Shown: positions 48,676 to 58,544 of the stretch, piece after piece | How the letters are laid out: the number at the start of each line of letters is the position of its first letter | Position numbering within the stretch: the stretch's first letter is position 1 | From: CALMKX01 sp036274895 | GTDB taxonomy: Bacteria; Acidobacteriota; Thermoanaerobaculia; Multivoradales; SZUA-115 | Direction: 5' to 3' | NCBI GenBank assembly: GCA_036274895.1 | Contig: DASUEU010000089.1 | Location: 133,041-197,040, forward strand | DNA: 64,000 nucleotides | Notes under the pieces: generated by a model | What the model saw: the letters and a program-made list of their open reading frames with translations, nothing else | What the model was told of the DNA's origin: nothing | Database searches by the model: none | Made by a program: the position numbers and the translations under genes

Positions 48676-51503
48676 CAGACCGCCCCCGGGAGGAAGACGT
48701 AGACCCCGAGAAGGTCTACGGGCAAGAGCGGCTCGACCAGGACTCGGCCCCGGGCGGCCCCTCCTGCGCTGCCACGGGCCGCCTGGCGGACGCGCTCGTG
48801 GGAGTCGGCGAGCTGGGCGGCGCGCTCGGCGGCGAGGTCAGCGAAGCGGGCGGCAAGGGCATCGGGCTCGGCCAGGACACGCCCGATCTGGATCTCGGCT
48901 ACCTCGGGGGCAACGTTGGCGTCCGGCGTGACGGTGAGCAGCTCTTCCGCTCGTTCCGGCGGCAGCAGCACGGCAGCGGACGGAGCGCCCTCGAAGGCCG
49001 CCAGCAGGGCTTCCTCCGCCAGGGTGCTGTGCTCGCCGGTCTTCAGCCGCTCGGTCAGACGCAAACGAAGGCGGAGCACCACCACCGTCGTACGCATCGT
49101 GACGGCGCGGGTCCGCACCACCCCGGCGCGCCGGGCCGGGCCGCGGTCAGGCAGCTGGGGATCGAGAGCGCTCGCCAGCACGTGACCGGCTAGGCCCTCG
49201 ACCAGAGGATCCGTTCGCACCAGGAGGTGCTCCCCCTGTCCTACCGGCGGGGCGAAGCGCACTTTGAGATGGGAACTCTCTCGGGGCAACTTCAGGGCAT
49301 CGGCCACGGATGCAGGCAGGTCCTGCAAGAGGAACCGCACCGGGCTGGTGCCTTCGGCGGGTACGCGGTAGCCCGCCAGGGCCTCGCGAACGAAGCACTC
49401 GAGGTCCGTGCCGGAGCCTACGGCCCGTTGGGCTGCCTCGACCTCGCGAAAGACCTCCTCGTCGCGGATCCCTTCTTGAGCGAAGAGGCTCCGCGACTGG
49501 CTCTCCCGCTCGGCGGCCTGTTCCCAGTCACGATGGAGGGTCTCCCTGCTCGGCAGGAAGTCCTCGAACGTCAGCTGCTCGGGCTGGCCCGACAGGAGAC
49601 CAGCCGAGAGCAGGGCCTCGACCACGGCTTCAGGGTCGGCCGGCACCGGTACGGAGATCCCCAGGCGCGAGCGGATGGTGCGCTGCTTGCGCAGGAGCAC
49701 ATCCAGGACTGCACCATCGATCGGGTTGTCCTGGCCGTAGTAGGTCAACACCCGCACGAAGGGCGAGCGCTGCCCGTAGCGGTCCACCCGGCCCTCGCGC
49801 TGCTCGTGGCGCGTAGGGCTCCAGGAGAGGTCGTAGTGCACCACGGCGTCGAAGCTCTGCTGCAGGTTGATGCCCTCGGACAGGCAGTCCGTGGCCACCA
49901 GCACGCGGCGGGAGGCCTGGCCCAGGGCCTGGACCCGAGCCTCGCGCTCCTCGGGGGCGAGCAGGCCGGTCACTGCATCCACCTCCACTTCCGCCGGTAG
50001 GCTCTTGCGCAAGGCCCCGGCCAGGTATTCGGCCGTGGGGATGAAACGGCAGAAGACGATCGGGCTGTAGCCGGCTTCCACCAGCTCACCGATCAGCCCC
50101 CGGGCGCGGGTGAGCTTGGCGTCCTTCGCGCCTTGCAGGGCGTCCGCCTCGCGGGCCAGGGCGAGGAGCCGCCGGCGCAGCGGGGCTTCGGGAGCCGGAT
50201 CGGTCTCAGCGTCCGCCCCAGGAGCGAGGTCCACGGCTTCGAGAGGGTCGTCCTCACCCGCGTCGAGCACGGACAGGCGGGCGGCCTCGTCGACCTCGGC
50301 CGGGGTTTCGGCGTCCAGCCCGGCGGCCCGGTTGCGCAGCGTGGCCGCGGCGGCTGCGGGGCTGCTGCCGATCGAGCGCAGCAGGGCGATCGCCGACCAC
50401 CAGCGCACCCGCTGCCGCACCCCGCCTTCGGGTGCGGACACGACCTCTTTGGCGAAAGCGAGCACCTTGTCGAAGAAGCGCCGGGCCTCCGCGCCGAGCC
50501 GGTAGGTCTCCTCCAGCTCCTCGCGCCGGGGAAAAGGGGTCTCCGCGCCGAGGTAACGGTCGATCCGGCCACGCCGGCGCTGCACCAGGTGCGCGGCCAG
50601 CCGCTCGCGGTGGCGCCGGTTGTGATCGCCGCCGAGATCCTCCGGCAGGTTCGCGAGCTCGGGACCGAGAAGGGCAAGGAGCGAGCGGAAGGCTTCGTCC
50701 TTGCCGCTGTGCGGAGTTGCGGTCACCAGCAGCAGGTGGCGGCTCGAGTCCGCGGCCAGAGAGCGCAGCAGCTCATGACGCTGGTGCCGGCTCGATCGCT
50801 GCTCGCCGCTCGCGGCGCAGGTGTGAGCCTCGTCCACCACGACCAGCTCGGGAGCCGAGCGCAGGAACTCCTGCCGGCGGCGGTCCGACTTGATGAAGTC
50901 CGTCGAGACGATGGTCGCCGGGTGGCGATCGAAGATCGACTCATCGAGACCACAGCCTGCCTCGAGCCGCCGGGCCGTGGCGGAGAGCACCAGCTCGGCC
51001 TCCAGGTGGAACTTGCCGAGAAGCTCTGCCTGCCATTGCTCGGCCAGATGAGGCGGGCAAAGCACCGTGAAGCGGTGGATCTCGCCGCGGTCGAGCAGCT
51101 CGCGGACCACCAGCGCCGCCTCCACCGTCTTGCCGATCCCGACGTCATCGGCGATCAGCAGGCGCACGGGATCGAGCTTGAGGGCCATCAGGAGCGGAAC
51201 GAGCTGGTAGGGCCTGGGCTCGCAGGCGATACGACCGAACGAACGGAAAGGGCCGGCGCTGCTCCGGAAGGAAAGCCGCACGGCATCTCGAAGTAGACGC
51301 CCAGAGCAAAAATCTCCGAGGTCGCCGGCGACCGGCGGAGCTAGTGCCGCAGGCTCGACGGTCTCGAGGCCGAGGTGGACTCCTGCCACCTCGTCGTCCC
51401 GGCCGCCCAGGGGGCGCAAGAGGAGAAGGTCCGGGTCCGAGTCCGGCAGCACCACCCAGTGCCGGCCGCGGGCCGAGACGATCGCTCCCGGCTCGAAGCT
51501 CAA
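48675..51503 (-). CDS. SNF2/RapA-like helicase (DISARM DrmD-like)
   Basis: A 942-residue superfamily 2 ATPase. The only plausible start is TTG 51503, which overlaps the upstream stop (TTGA). Motif I is LLIADDVGIGKT (about 115-126), motif II is LVVVDEAHTC (about 220-229) and motif III is LLVTATPHSG. The second RecA domain has IVFCRFIPTAEYLAGAL, VLVATDCLSEGINLQQSFDA and the motif VI segment HEQREGRVDRYGQ. These fit SNF2/RapA translocases that track along duplex DNA. Class 1 DISARM has a comparable enzyme, DrmD, paired with an adenine methylase. Here it sits between the DUF1998 helicase and the methylase and should be translated coupled with both. Confidence 0.9.
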   Translation of the reverse strand: MSFEPGAIVSARGRHWVVLPDSDPDLLLLRPLGGRDDEVAGVHLGLETVEPAALAPPVAGDLGDFCSGRLLRDAVRLSFRSSAGPFRSFGRIACEPRPYQLVPLLMALKLDPVRLLIADDVGIGKTVEAALVVRELLDRGEIHRFTVLCPPHLAEQWQAELLGKFHLEAELVLSATARRLEAGCGLDESIFDRHPATIVSTDFIKSDRRRQEFLRSAPELVVVDEAHTCAASGEQRSSRHQRHELLRSLAADSSRHLLLVTATPHSGKDEAFRSLLALLGPELANLPEDLGGDHNRRHRERLAAHLVQRRRGRIDRYLGAETPFPRREELEETYRLGAEARRFFDKVLAFAKEVVSAPEGGVRQRVRWWSAIALLRSIGSSPAAAAATLRNRAAGLDAETPAEVDEAARLSVLDAGEDDPLEAVDLAPGADAETDPAPEAPLRRRLLALAREADALQGAKDAKLTRARGLIGELVEAGYSPIVFCRFIPTAEYLAGALRKSLPAEVEVDAVTGLLAPEEREARVQALGQASRRVLVATDCLSEGINLQQSFDAVVHYDLSWSPTRHEQREGRVDRYGQRSPFVRVLTYYGQDNPIDGAVLDVLLRKQRTIRSRLGISVPVPADPEAVVEALLSAGLLSGQPEQLTFEDFLPSRETLHRDWEQAAERESQSRSLFAQEGIRDEEVFREVEAAQRAVGSGTDLECFVREALAGYRVPAEGTSPVRFLLQDLPASVADALKLPRESSHLKVRFAPPVGQGEHLLVRTDPLVEGLAGHVLASALDPQLPDRGPARRAGVVRTRAVTMRTTVVVLRLRLRLTERLKTGEHSTLAEEALLAAFEGAPSAAVLLPPERAEELLTVTPDANVAPEVAEIQIGRVLAEPDALAARFADLAAERAAQLADSHERVRQAARGSAGGAARGRVLVEPLLPVDLLGVYVFLPGAV

Positions 51504-54500
51504 TGTCCGACCCCGAAGACGTTGGGCATGCGGGCAACGATCTCACGCCACGGTGCCTCGTGGTGGAAGCGCACCACGGTCCAGCCCAGGTCTTCGAGCA
51601 AAGCCTGCTGGGTGCGGTCGCGAGCCGCCCGCTCCGGGAAGTCGTGGGGCGGGCCATCGACGTAGACCGCCACCATCTCTTGGCGGTAGAGGAAATCCGG
51701 GCGCGTCGCCGCTTCGGGTAGCAGGTGGTTGGCTTCGTCCGGCAGGCGGTGGCCGTGCTCCTCGAGGAAGCGAAGGAACTGCCGCTCCAGCTCGGAAGCG
51801 CAGGCCGCCACCAGGCGCTCCAGGTGTTCTCCCCGTGGCCGCCCCACGGGTGAGGAAGCGACGGTCGCACTGGCCAGACGCAGCAAAGCGGCGCCGAGGA
51901 GTTGCCGGTCGAGCAGCGGGTGATCGATCTGATTGGTGTAGGACAGCAGGCAGTCGTAGCAAGCGGCCTGGCAGCGCTCTTGTCGCCAAGGAGGGCCGCC
52001 GAGGTCCGTGCCGCTGTCCCGATCGAAGTGGCAGAGCTCGAGGGCGCAGCGCGCGACGGCCGGCAGGGCGGTGGGCTCCACCAGTCGGCGGAGCACGCCC
52101 GCTCCCCCCTCGGCGGCTTCATAGAAGAGCAGCCGCGCCCGTTGCTCCCGGGAGGGCAGAGGCTCGGCCGCGAGCTCGTTGTCCTCGAGCTGGAACTCGA
52201 CCTGGATGGCGCGCTTGAGGGCCGCCTGAAGGGAGGCGGCGAAGGCCAGATCGACCGGTCCTGGCAGGCGCAGCAGCAAAGCGTTCTTGCGATCCTCGAC
52301 GAAGGGCACCACCCGCTGCGTGCGCCCGGTGCCGGGCTCCTCGGGAAGGTCGTCCTCGTCCAGGGCTGCCGACTCGTCCTTGGTCCAACGGCCCAGTTCG
52401 AGGTCGAGCATGAAGCCCACCAGGGCCTTCTCCTTGCGGCGACGCCAGCCGCGATTCATCCGCCAGAGCGTTGCCGAGCCGCCGTAGGTCAGCTCGGCGA
52501 GCAGCTCGCCGCCCTCGCTGACCGAGGCGGTCTCGACGTCCACGCGACCCTGGCTCTCGGCGAACCGCACCGCCGTGGCCAGCTCGTAGCCCTGACGCTG
52601 GCGCTCCTCTTCGTCGGAGTGGATGCGGTCACGACGCCGCGTCAGCACGTTTCGCATCCGGAACAAGTTGGGGAGGGCCGCGGGGAGCGGGCTGTGGCAG
52701 TGCTCGCAGCGGTCGAGGCCGTTCTCCTGGGGATGGAGGTAGCCGCACTCGGTGCAGATCTTGGCGCTCCTGGTCCAGACCTCGCGGCCCGATTCAGGGT
52801 CCTGTCGCTCGGGAACGGGCAGGACCACACGGTCCGCCAGGTAGCGCGATCCCTCGTGATAGATGAAGTTGCGGGGACCGAACTCCGAGATGGCGAGGAA
52901 CCTCGGGCGGGAGAGGAACTCGTCCGTTCCTGAGACCTGGCGCCTACCGGGAATGAAAGCCGAGAGGGGCAGGCGCGGGAAGCTGTAGCCAGGGAGGAAC
53001 CCCTCGCTCGCGAGGTAGCGGTAGCTGTTGAAGTCCGACTGATAGGACGCCTCGGCTTGAGCCGTCAGCAGGTCGATCTGGGCGCGGGCCTCGCGTCGCA
53101 GGCGTTCGGCCCGGTCCTTGTCGGCCTTCGAACGGGAGGCGTCACGAATGATGGTGTGCTGGCGATCGAGCTGGGCCAGGGCCGCGCTGTAGAGGTCCCG
53201 CCAGCGCTTGCAAGCCTCCTCGAAGCGCTGAGGCAGGGCGGCGAGCGTACGGTCCAGCCACTCCGGATGCCACCAGGGCGCCGAGGCGAGCTCGCCTTCG
53301 ATGGCAGAGAGCAGACGCGCCCCGCTCTGGCGTGCTCGTTCGCGGATGTGAGCGTCCCGCAGAGCGGACTCGACACTGGGCTGGAGAGCCAAGCTTGGGG
53401 CTTCGCCGGCGAGGTCGAGAACGGCGCTCAACGAACGGCCGAGATCGAGGCCCGCGGCGGAGACCCACGCAGCATGCACGTGAGCCCGCACCAGGTCCTC
53501 ATTCGCCAGATCGAGCCGGGGCGGGGCGACCTGGCCGGCGACCATCTCCACCTGCCGGTTGTAGAAGTACTGGTCGTGGGGGCTGCCGGCCGAGCAGTAG
53601 GTGAAGACTGCCGCCGGCTGGCCACCGCGACCGGCGCGACCGCTGCGCTGGGCGTAGTTGGCGGGGGTGGGCGGCACGTTGCGCAGGTGCACCACGGCGA
53701 GATCCCGGATGTCCACCCCAAGCTCCATGGTCGGTGAGCAGAACAGCAGGGGTAGCTCTCCCTTGCGGAAGCGGTCCTCGCGCTCGCGGCGCTGCTCGTC
53801 GTTGACCTGCGCCGTGTGCTCCCGGGCCTCGAAGCCGGAAAGGGTGCGGGCGCGCAGGAGGTACAGATCTCGGAAGTAGCGGTTCGGTCGCCCCCCGCCT
53901 TCCGGCGTCCGTGGCACGCGGATCGGGTCGTGGCGGACGCGCTCCCCGTCTCCGGCCCTCCAGCGCATGGCGGCGGCCCGGAGGCGGTAGGCGCGCTGGT
54001 CCGGCACGCCCGGGATGGCCACCTCCTCGAGCAGATTGCCCTCGAGCAGCGCCCCGGCCAGCTCTTCGAGGATCTGCTGACGGTCACTGAGCTTGAGGTC
54101 CTCGCCGAAGGCCGGGAACGTGCCGGGCCGTCCGAGAAACTGGCCGAAGCCCCCGCGGCGCGACACGTACACCGCTCGAGTGTCGTCGTCGTCCCTGGAG
54201 CCCAGAATGGCAATCGGCGCTTGCTCCATCCTCTCGTCCTCGTCGAGGGCCCAGGAGCCCCGGAGGTTCTGGGACGAGAGCTGGCGGATCTTCTCCTGGT
54301 GCGCGGGCTCGAGGAAGTTGACGGCGATGGCGAGGCTGCTGCGCAGGAAGTCGAGGAAGACCCGGGCCACCTCGAGTCGCACGGCCGGCGCGGCAGAGCC
54401 GAGGGCCGGGTGGGTGCCTCGCCACAGCTCTTCGTCCGCTGCGATCTCGTCGAGATCGGTGTAGTCGATGCGCAGCCAGCCCGTCTGCTCGAGGTTCGGT

Positions 54501-56656
54501 GCGGTGATCCGCCAGCCGCGGCGCACGTCGTGGTAGAGGCGATAGCCCAGAACCTCGCGGAGCGCGCCCTGCACGGCCGCCATGCCATAGCGTGCCTGGG
54601 GGTTGATCGCATAGTCCTTGGGCTCGAGGGCCAAGGCTTCGAAGACTGCCGCCGGCAGCTCCTCATGAGAAATCCCGTCCGGCCCGGCCGCACGCATGGC
54701 CGCGAGGAGGGCAGCACGCAGCTCCACCACCTGGACGAAGTCGTTGAAGTGGCCGGCCTGGAGCGAGGCGTCCTGACGGTTGTCGGTGAAGGAGAGGAGC
54801 TTGCGAGCGTCGGGCGGCAGGTCAGTCTGCTGAAGCTCCTGGAGCAGCCCCAGCCCGAGCACCGTGGTGGCCGAACTACGACCCTCCGAGCCCAGGGTGC
54901 CGAGCTTGGCGAAGTCCTTCCTGACCCGGCCGCTGTAGGAGATACCGCAGCAGAGGCAGAAGCGGAACGGAGCCGGGACGAAGCGGAACGGGGTCCCCTC
55001 GCCGCCGGGCCTGCCGCGACGATCCACCACGAGGGCCTGGGGCACCCTCCCTCGCAAGTGGCTCTTGACCCTGCCGTCGCGTTCCGGATCGAACCAGTCG
55101 CCAGGCAGGTCGCCCTCGTTCCAGGAGCCCTCCACGTCGAGGAAGAGGAAGCCGTCGGTAGTGGTGTCGCTTCCGTCCCGGTCCTCGAGCTGGCGCGGCT
55201 CGAAGCGGTCGCCGCTCGCGTCGCGAACACGCCGGACCAGGTAGTACTCCTGGCCGCACTCGCGGCAGAAGGCGAGGGGCAGGAGCCGGCGCTCTCGACC
55301 CTCGGGCGCCCAAGTCTGCTGATGGACGGTGACGTAGCGCGCCGGTGGCGCCTCGAGCGTGGCGTAGACCATGTCCCCACGGCTTAGGAACTGATGGAGC
55401 CGGAAGGCGAAGACCGGGGAGCCGGAGTCCGGGTCCAGGATCTCGTTACCCCGAAGCAACCACGCCTGGATCCTCGCGAGGCTCGTCTCGAGCGAGGTTC
55501 CAGAGAGCCCTGCGAGGGCCATCGCTACTCCCTCGGGGCCGCCCAGCCGCCGCGGGCGAGCACGGATCAGTTGGCCAGAGGTGGGTTCCTCTACCATCCC
55601 CAGCTCCGTCTCGAGCCAGGACGAAAGCGGGTGGCTCCGAAACGAAGGCAGGTCGGCCGGAGGGGGTTCGCTCCCCCGCATTGCCGCGACCAGGGCGAGG
55701 CGCCGTTCCTCGTCGTCAGGCTCGAAGGGCTCGGTGATCCGCCGAAGGGACTCCCCGACCACGTCCTCGGGCAGGACCGGAGCGCCGAAGAAGCGGCTCG
55801 CCACCTCCGCCACCTTCGCCCGCTGCTCGGCCGGGCTGCCACGACCCGCGAGGGTGGCCGAGGTGCCGACGTGGATCAGGTCCGGAGCTGCAAACGCCTC
55901 GCGCGCTCGGCGGATCAGGAGGGCGACGTCTGAGCCCTGACGCCCGCGGTAGGTGTGCAGCTCGTCGAGCACCAGGAAGCGCAGTCCCTCAGCGGCTCGC
56001 ACCAAGGCCGCGTCGTGCACGCGAGTGAGGAGCAGCTCCAGCATCACGTAGTTGGTGAGCAGGATGTGCGGCGGGTTGGCCTTGATCGCCTCGCGCTGCT
56101 CCTGGCTCTCCTGTCCGGTGAAGCGGGCGAAGCGCACCGGCCCCACCCCGCCGGGATAGCCGTGCTCCAGGAACTTCTTCAGCTCCTCGCCCTGGCTGTT
56201 GGCCAGGGCGTTCATCGGGTAGACCACGATCGCGTGGATCCCTGCCTTCCCGTTGGCCCGAAGCACGGCATCCACGATGGGAATGATGTAAGCCAGGCTC
56301 TTGCCGGAGCCGGTGCCGGTGGTGACGACATAGTTGCGGCCGGCACGGGCCGCCTCGATCGCCTCCACTTGGTGCCGGTGGAGGCGGAGAGGCTCTCCCG
56401 AGTCCTCCGGGTGGCGCTTGCGGCGAAAGATCCGGCTGCATTCCGGGTGGAGCGTCCCGGCCTCGACCAGAGCATCCACCGTCCCGCCGAACTCGAAGGC
56501 CGGGTTGAGCGACACGAACGGCTCCGGCCACAGCAGCCCGGACTCCAGCTCCCGGTCCACCGTCGCCCGGATGCCTGGGTCCCGAATGCTCAGAAACGAG
56601 CCGGCGAAGTCCGCATACCGGCCCACCACCCGGTCACGCAGCTGGAAGGGATCCAC
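51500..56656 (-). CDS. Giant DEAD/DEAH helicase with DUF1998 and C-terminal DUF559/VSR-like nuclease domain
   Basis: A 1718-residue protein starting at GTG 56656. Motif I is VTTGTGSGKS (111-120), motif II LVLDELHTYRGRQG (DELH, 231-234), then GTSATLAGRGS (III) and QRSGRAGRGGQ (VI, about 1000). A zinc ribbon CTECG..CEHC is at about 1300-1320. A DUF1998 region near 1550-1600 has CHFDRDSGTDLGGPPW and CQAACYDCLLSY. The last 80 residues match DUF559/VSR-type PD-(D/E)xK nucleases (DFLYRQEMVAVYVDGPPHDF, LLEDLGWTVVRFHHE). The helicase-DUF1998 combination is shared with Druantia DruE and with DISARM DrmA/DrmB, which are separate genes there. It is the first gene of the four-gene operon and may unwind and cut unmarked invading DNA. 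Confidence 0.88.
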   Translation of the reverse strand: MDPFQLRDRVVGRYADFAGSFLSIRDPGIRATVDRELESGLLWPEPFVSLNPAFEFGGTVDALVEAGTLHPECSRIFRRKRHPEDSGEPLRLHRHQVEAIEAARAGRNYVVTTGTGSGKSLAYIIPIVDAVLRANGKAGIHAIVVYPMNALANSQGEELKKFLEHGYPGGVGPVRFARFTGQESQEQREAIKANPPHILLTNYVMLELLLTRVHDAALVRAAEGLRFLVLDELHTYRGRQGSDVALLIRRAREAFAAPDLIHVGTSATLAGRGSPAEQRAKVAEVASRFFGAPVLPEDVVGESLRRITEPFEPDDEERRLALVAAMRGSEPPPADLPSFRSHPLSSWLETELGMVEEPTSGQLIRARPRRLGGPEGVAMALAGLSGTSLETSLARIQAWLLRGNEILDPDSGSPVFAFRLHQFLSRGDMVYATLEAPPARYVTVHQQTWAPEGRERRLLPLAFCRECGQEYYLVRRVRDASGDRFEPRQLEDRDGSDTTTDGFLFLDVEGSWNEGDLPGDWFDPERDGRVKSHLRGRVPQALVVDRRGRPGGEGTPFRFVPAPFRFCLCCGISYSGRVRKDFAKLGTLGSEGRSSATTVLGLGLLQELQQTDLPPDARKLLSFTDNRQDASLQAGHFNDFVQVVELRAALLAAMRAAGPDGISHEELPAAVFEALALEPKDYAINPQARYGMAAVQGALREVLGYRLYHDVRRGWRITAPNLEQTGWLRIDYTDLDEIAADEELWRGTHPALGSAAPAVRLEVARVFLDFLRSSLAIAVNFLEPAHQEKIRQLSSQNLRGSWALDEDERMEQAPIAILGSRDDDDTRAVYVSRRGGFGQFLGRPGTFPAFGEDLKLSDRQQILEELAGALLEGNLLEEVAIPGVPDQRAYRLRAAAMRWRAGDGERVRHDPIRVPRTPEGGGRPNRYFRDLYLLRARTLSGFEAREHTAQVNDEQRREREDRFRKGELPLLFCSPTMELGVDIRDLAVVHLRNVPPTPANYAQRSGRAGRGGQPAAVFTYCSAGSPHDQYFYNRQVEMVAGQVAPPRLDLANEDLVRAHVHAAWVSAAGLDLGRSLSAVLDLAGEAPSLALQPSVESALRDAHIRERARQSGARLLSAIEGELASAPWWHPEWLDRTLAALPQRFEEACKRWRDLYSAALAQLDRQHTIIRDASRSKADKDRAERLRREARAQIDLLTAQAEASYQSDFNSYRYLASEGFLPGYSFPRLPLSAFIPGRRQVSGTDEFLSRPRFLAISEFGPRNFIYHEGSRYLADRVVLPVPERQDPESGREVWTRSAKICTECGYLHPQENGLDRCEHCHSPLPAALPNLFRMRNVLTRRRDRIHSDEEERQRQGYELATAVRFAESQGRVDVETASVSEGGELLAELTYGGSATLWRMNRGWRRRKEKALVGFMLDLELGRWTKDESAALDEDDLPEEPGTGRTQRVVPFVEDRKNALLLRLPGPVDLAFAASLQAALKRAIQVEFQLEDNELAAEPLPSREQRARLLFYEAAEGGAGVLRRLVEPTALPAVARCALELCHFDRDSGTDLGGPPWRQERCQAACYDCLLSYTNQIDHPLLDRQLLGAALLRLASATVASSPVGRPRGEHLERLVAACASELERQFLRFLEEHGHRLPDEANHLLPEAATRPDFLYRQEMVAVYVDGPPHDFPERAARDRTQQALLEDLGWTVVRFHHEAPWREIVARMPNVFGVGH

Positions 56657-56665
56657 GGCTTGAGT

Positions 56666-58540
56666 CTACCGAACTTCGCTAGGGTCTCTTTCCCCAAGGC
56701 CCCACTTTGACTCCTGAACGCAACGCACGGTGATCTCCTTGAGCGTCAGATCCTCCTCCGTGAAAGGCGTCACCAGAAAGACCGTCGAGTCCTCGGGACT
56801 GAAGCGATATGTTCCTCCCATGAAAACCCGCTCATAGGAGCCACTGACGTTGGTGACCCAGTCACCGGCGTTGCCTACGAGGTCCACCAACCCAAAGGGA
56901 CTTCTTGCCTCTGGATGCTCCCACACAGGACGAAGCCCCGGTTGGCTTGAGCCCTTAGGAGGAAGACCCGCAACGTTCGAGCGCGTGGCGTCGAAGCGGT
57001 CTCCCCAGGGATAGACTCGTCCGTCTACCCCTCGGGCAGCCAGCTCCCACTCAAGATCCGTTGGCAGCCGCTTGCCTTGCTCCCCGCAATAGAACTCCGC
57101 CTCGTGTCGCGTGACGGGGGCTGGACATTCCTCACACGGAGCATCGGCTAAACCCAGCGCAATCTCGCCTCCGCCGACGATCCTCTGCTGGCTCCCCTGG
57201 TCGATGATGCTGAAGATCTCTCCCAGCTGCGTACCCAATCGACCCACTGACTCTTCTGCGCCGACAGCTTTGAGCCCAGCTCGTCGCTCCAGTGTCGTTA
57301 GAAGGACAGACTCATCAACAAGCAGCCGACCCGCTGCTTGCCAACCCTCGGCAAGAGGCAAGTATTGGGCGACCGTTGGCGGTGCAACGTCGATCCAAAA
57401 CGAGCTAGAACCTACTGCCAGCTCAAGATCCCTCCCATGCCGCCAAGAACTCCTGGGAACCCAAGCCATGTTCTTGTGTTCCACTACCTCCTGCCCGTCC
57501 GGAAAGCCGAGCACGATCCATTTTGACTTGACGTCCCAGCCAGGCTCCAACACGACGTGGTGAGCCAGCACCCGTTCGCTACCGTCCGCCAGCACTATCT
57601 CGAGGCGAATCAACAGATCTGTCGTCGGGAGCCAAGCGCGATAACTAGAAATCCCTCCATCAAGACCTCTTAAGAGTCGGGACGAGTTGCCCTGCGGTAT
57701 CTGCTCGGAGACCTCGACCCTGAACTTCCCACTCAAGGGCTTCACGTCGTTCAGGAGCAGTTCCACGTGAGCATGCCCGCGGTACCATACCGCCACGCCT
57801 AGAGACGCCAGAGCCACGACCGCCCCCGCACTCAAGAGCCAGGCTCGCACGCGCTTGACCGTGCGCGCTCGCCTTACCGGCAACGCAGGCGCCTTCCCTC
57901 TCCGAAGCAGGATCCGAGACCCGCCTAGCGCGTAGGAGACTTGCTGGCCGGGGATCACGTCATCGCTTCCAATGGTCTGCCCTGCAGCCAGCACGATGCC
58001 CAGAAGATCGATCTCCCCTTCGCTCATCATTAGCTGCTGAGCCAGAGCCAGTGCCAGGCGAGTTGACTGGTCCATCGGGAGGGCTATCGCAGACTCATCA
58101 GTGGCCGAAGCTGCCACCCAGAGCCGTAGCCGGCCGTCAAGCGAAGACAAGTCAGCCTCCGAAGCGCCAGCATGGCACGTATCGACGATGAGGACCGTAC
58201 TCTCCGGTCTTAACACTGACTCGATTCGTCTCAGAAACTGCGAGAACGACAGGACTTGAGTTTCGCCTTCTACACGGACCGCTGTCTGGAGCACACCATT
58301 TTGCACCCAGGCGTGCCCCATTACGTAGACCAAGTGGAGTCCTGCTAGAGGCTCCGGAAGCGGCCCAGCGAGGTCCGAGATCAGCCTCGAGGGAGCGCCT
58401 TCGGCGAGAAAGGGTCGAAGCGCACCTTCCAGGATGGACAGCGTGTCTTCAGCATCCGGAAGGTCGCGAAGACCCAGCCACTTCGGCGTTTCGCCTTCCA
58501 AGGCTACGAGCGTCAATCCTGAAAGTATTTCCGAGGGCAT
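56666..58540 (-). CDS. Membrane caspase-like peptidase with C-terminal FGE-sulfatase-type domain
   Basis: A 624-residue protein starting at ATG 58540; the longer open frame upstream overlaps another gene. Residues 1-210 form a caspase fold with catalytic His76 in YVMGHAW and Cys122 in LIVDTCHAG. One membrane helix is at about 240-262 (WLLSAGAVVALASLGVAVWY). The outer part ends in a formylglycine-generating-enzyme-like domain: KRLPTDLEWELAARGVDGRV, YPWGDRF, FGLVDLVGNAGDWV and FMGGTYRF. In conflict systems such FGE domains usually bind ligands rather than oxidise cysteine. The layout suggests an external sensor driving a cytoplasmic protease. It begins 5 bases after the stop of a small membrane gene and ends 10 bases before the helicase gene start, so it may belong to the same operon. 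Confidence 0.85.
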   Translation of the reverse strand: MPSEILSGLTLVALEGETPKWLGLRDLPDAEDTLSILEGALRPFLAEGAPSRLISDLAGPLPEPLAGLHLVYVMGHAWVQNGVLQTAVRVEGETQVLSFSQFLRRIESVLRPESTVLIVDTCHAGASEADLSSLDGRLRLWVAASATDESAIALPMDQSTRLALALAQQLMMSEGEIDLLGIVLAAGQTIGSDDVIPGQQVSYALGGSRILLRRGKAPALPVRRARTVKRVRAWLLSAGAVVALASLGVAVWYRGHAHVELLLNDVKPLSGKFRVEVSEQIPQGNSSRLLRGLDGGISSYRAWLPTTDLLIRLEIVLADGSERVLAHHVVLEPGWDVKSKWIVLGFPDGQEVVEHKNMAWVPRSSWRHGRDLELAVGSSSFWIDVAPPTVAQYLPLAEGWQAAGRLLVDESVLLTTLERRAGLKAVGAEESVGRLGTQLGEIFSIIDQGSQQRIVGGGEIALGLADAPCEECPAPVTRHEAEFYCGEQGKRLPTDLEWELAARGVDGRVYPWGDRFDATRSNVAGLPPKGSSQPGLRPVWEHPEARSPFGLVDLVGNAGDWVTNVSGSYERVFMGGTYRFSPEDSTVFLVTPFTEEDLTLKEITVRCVQESKWGLGERDPSEVR

Positions 58541-58544
58541 CAGC

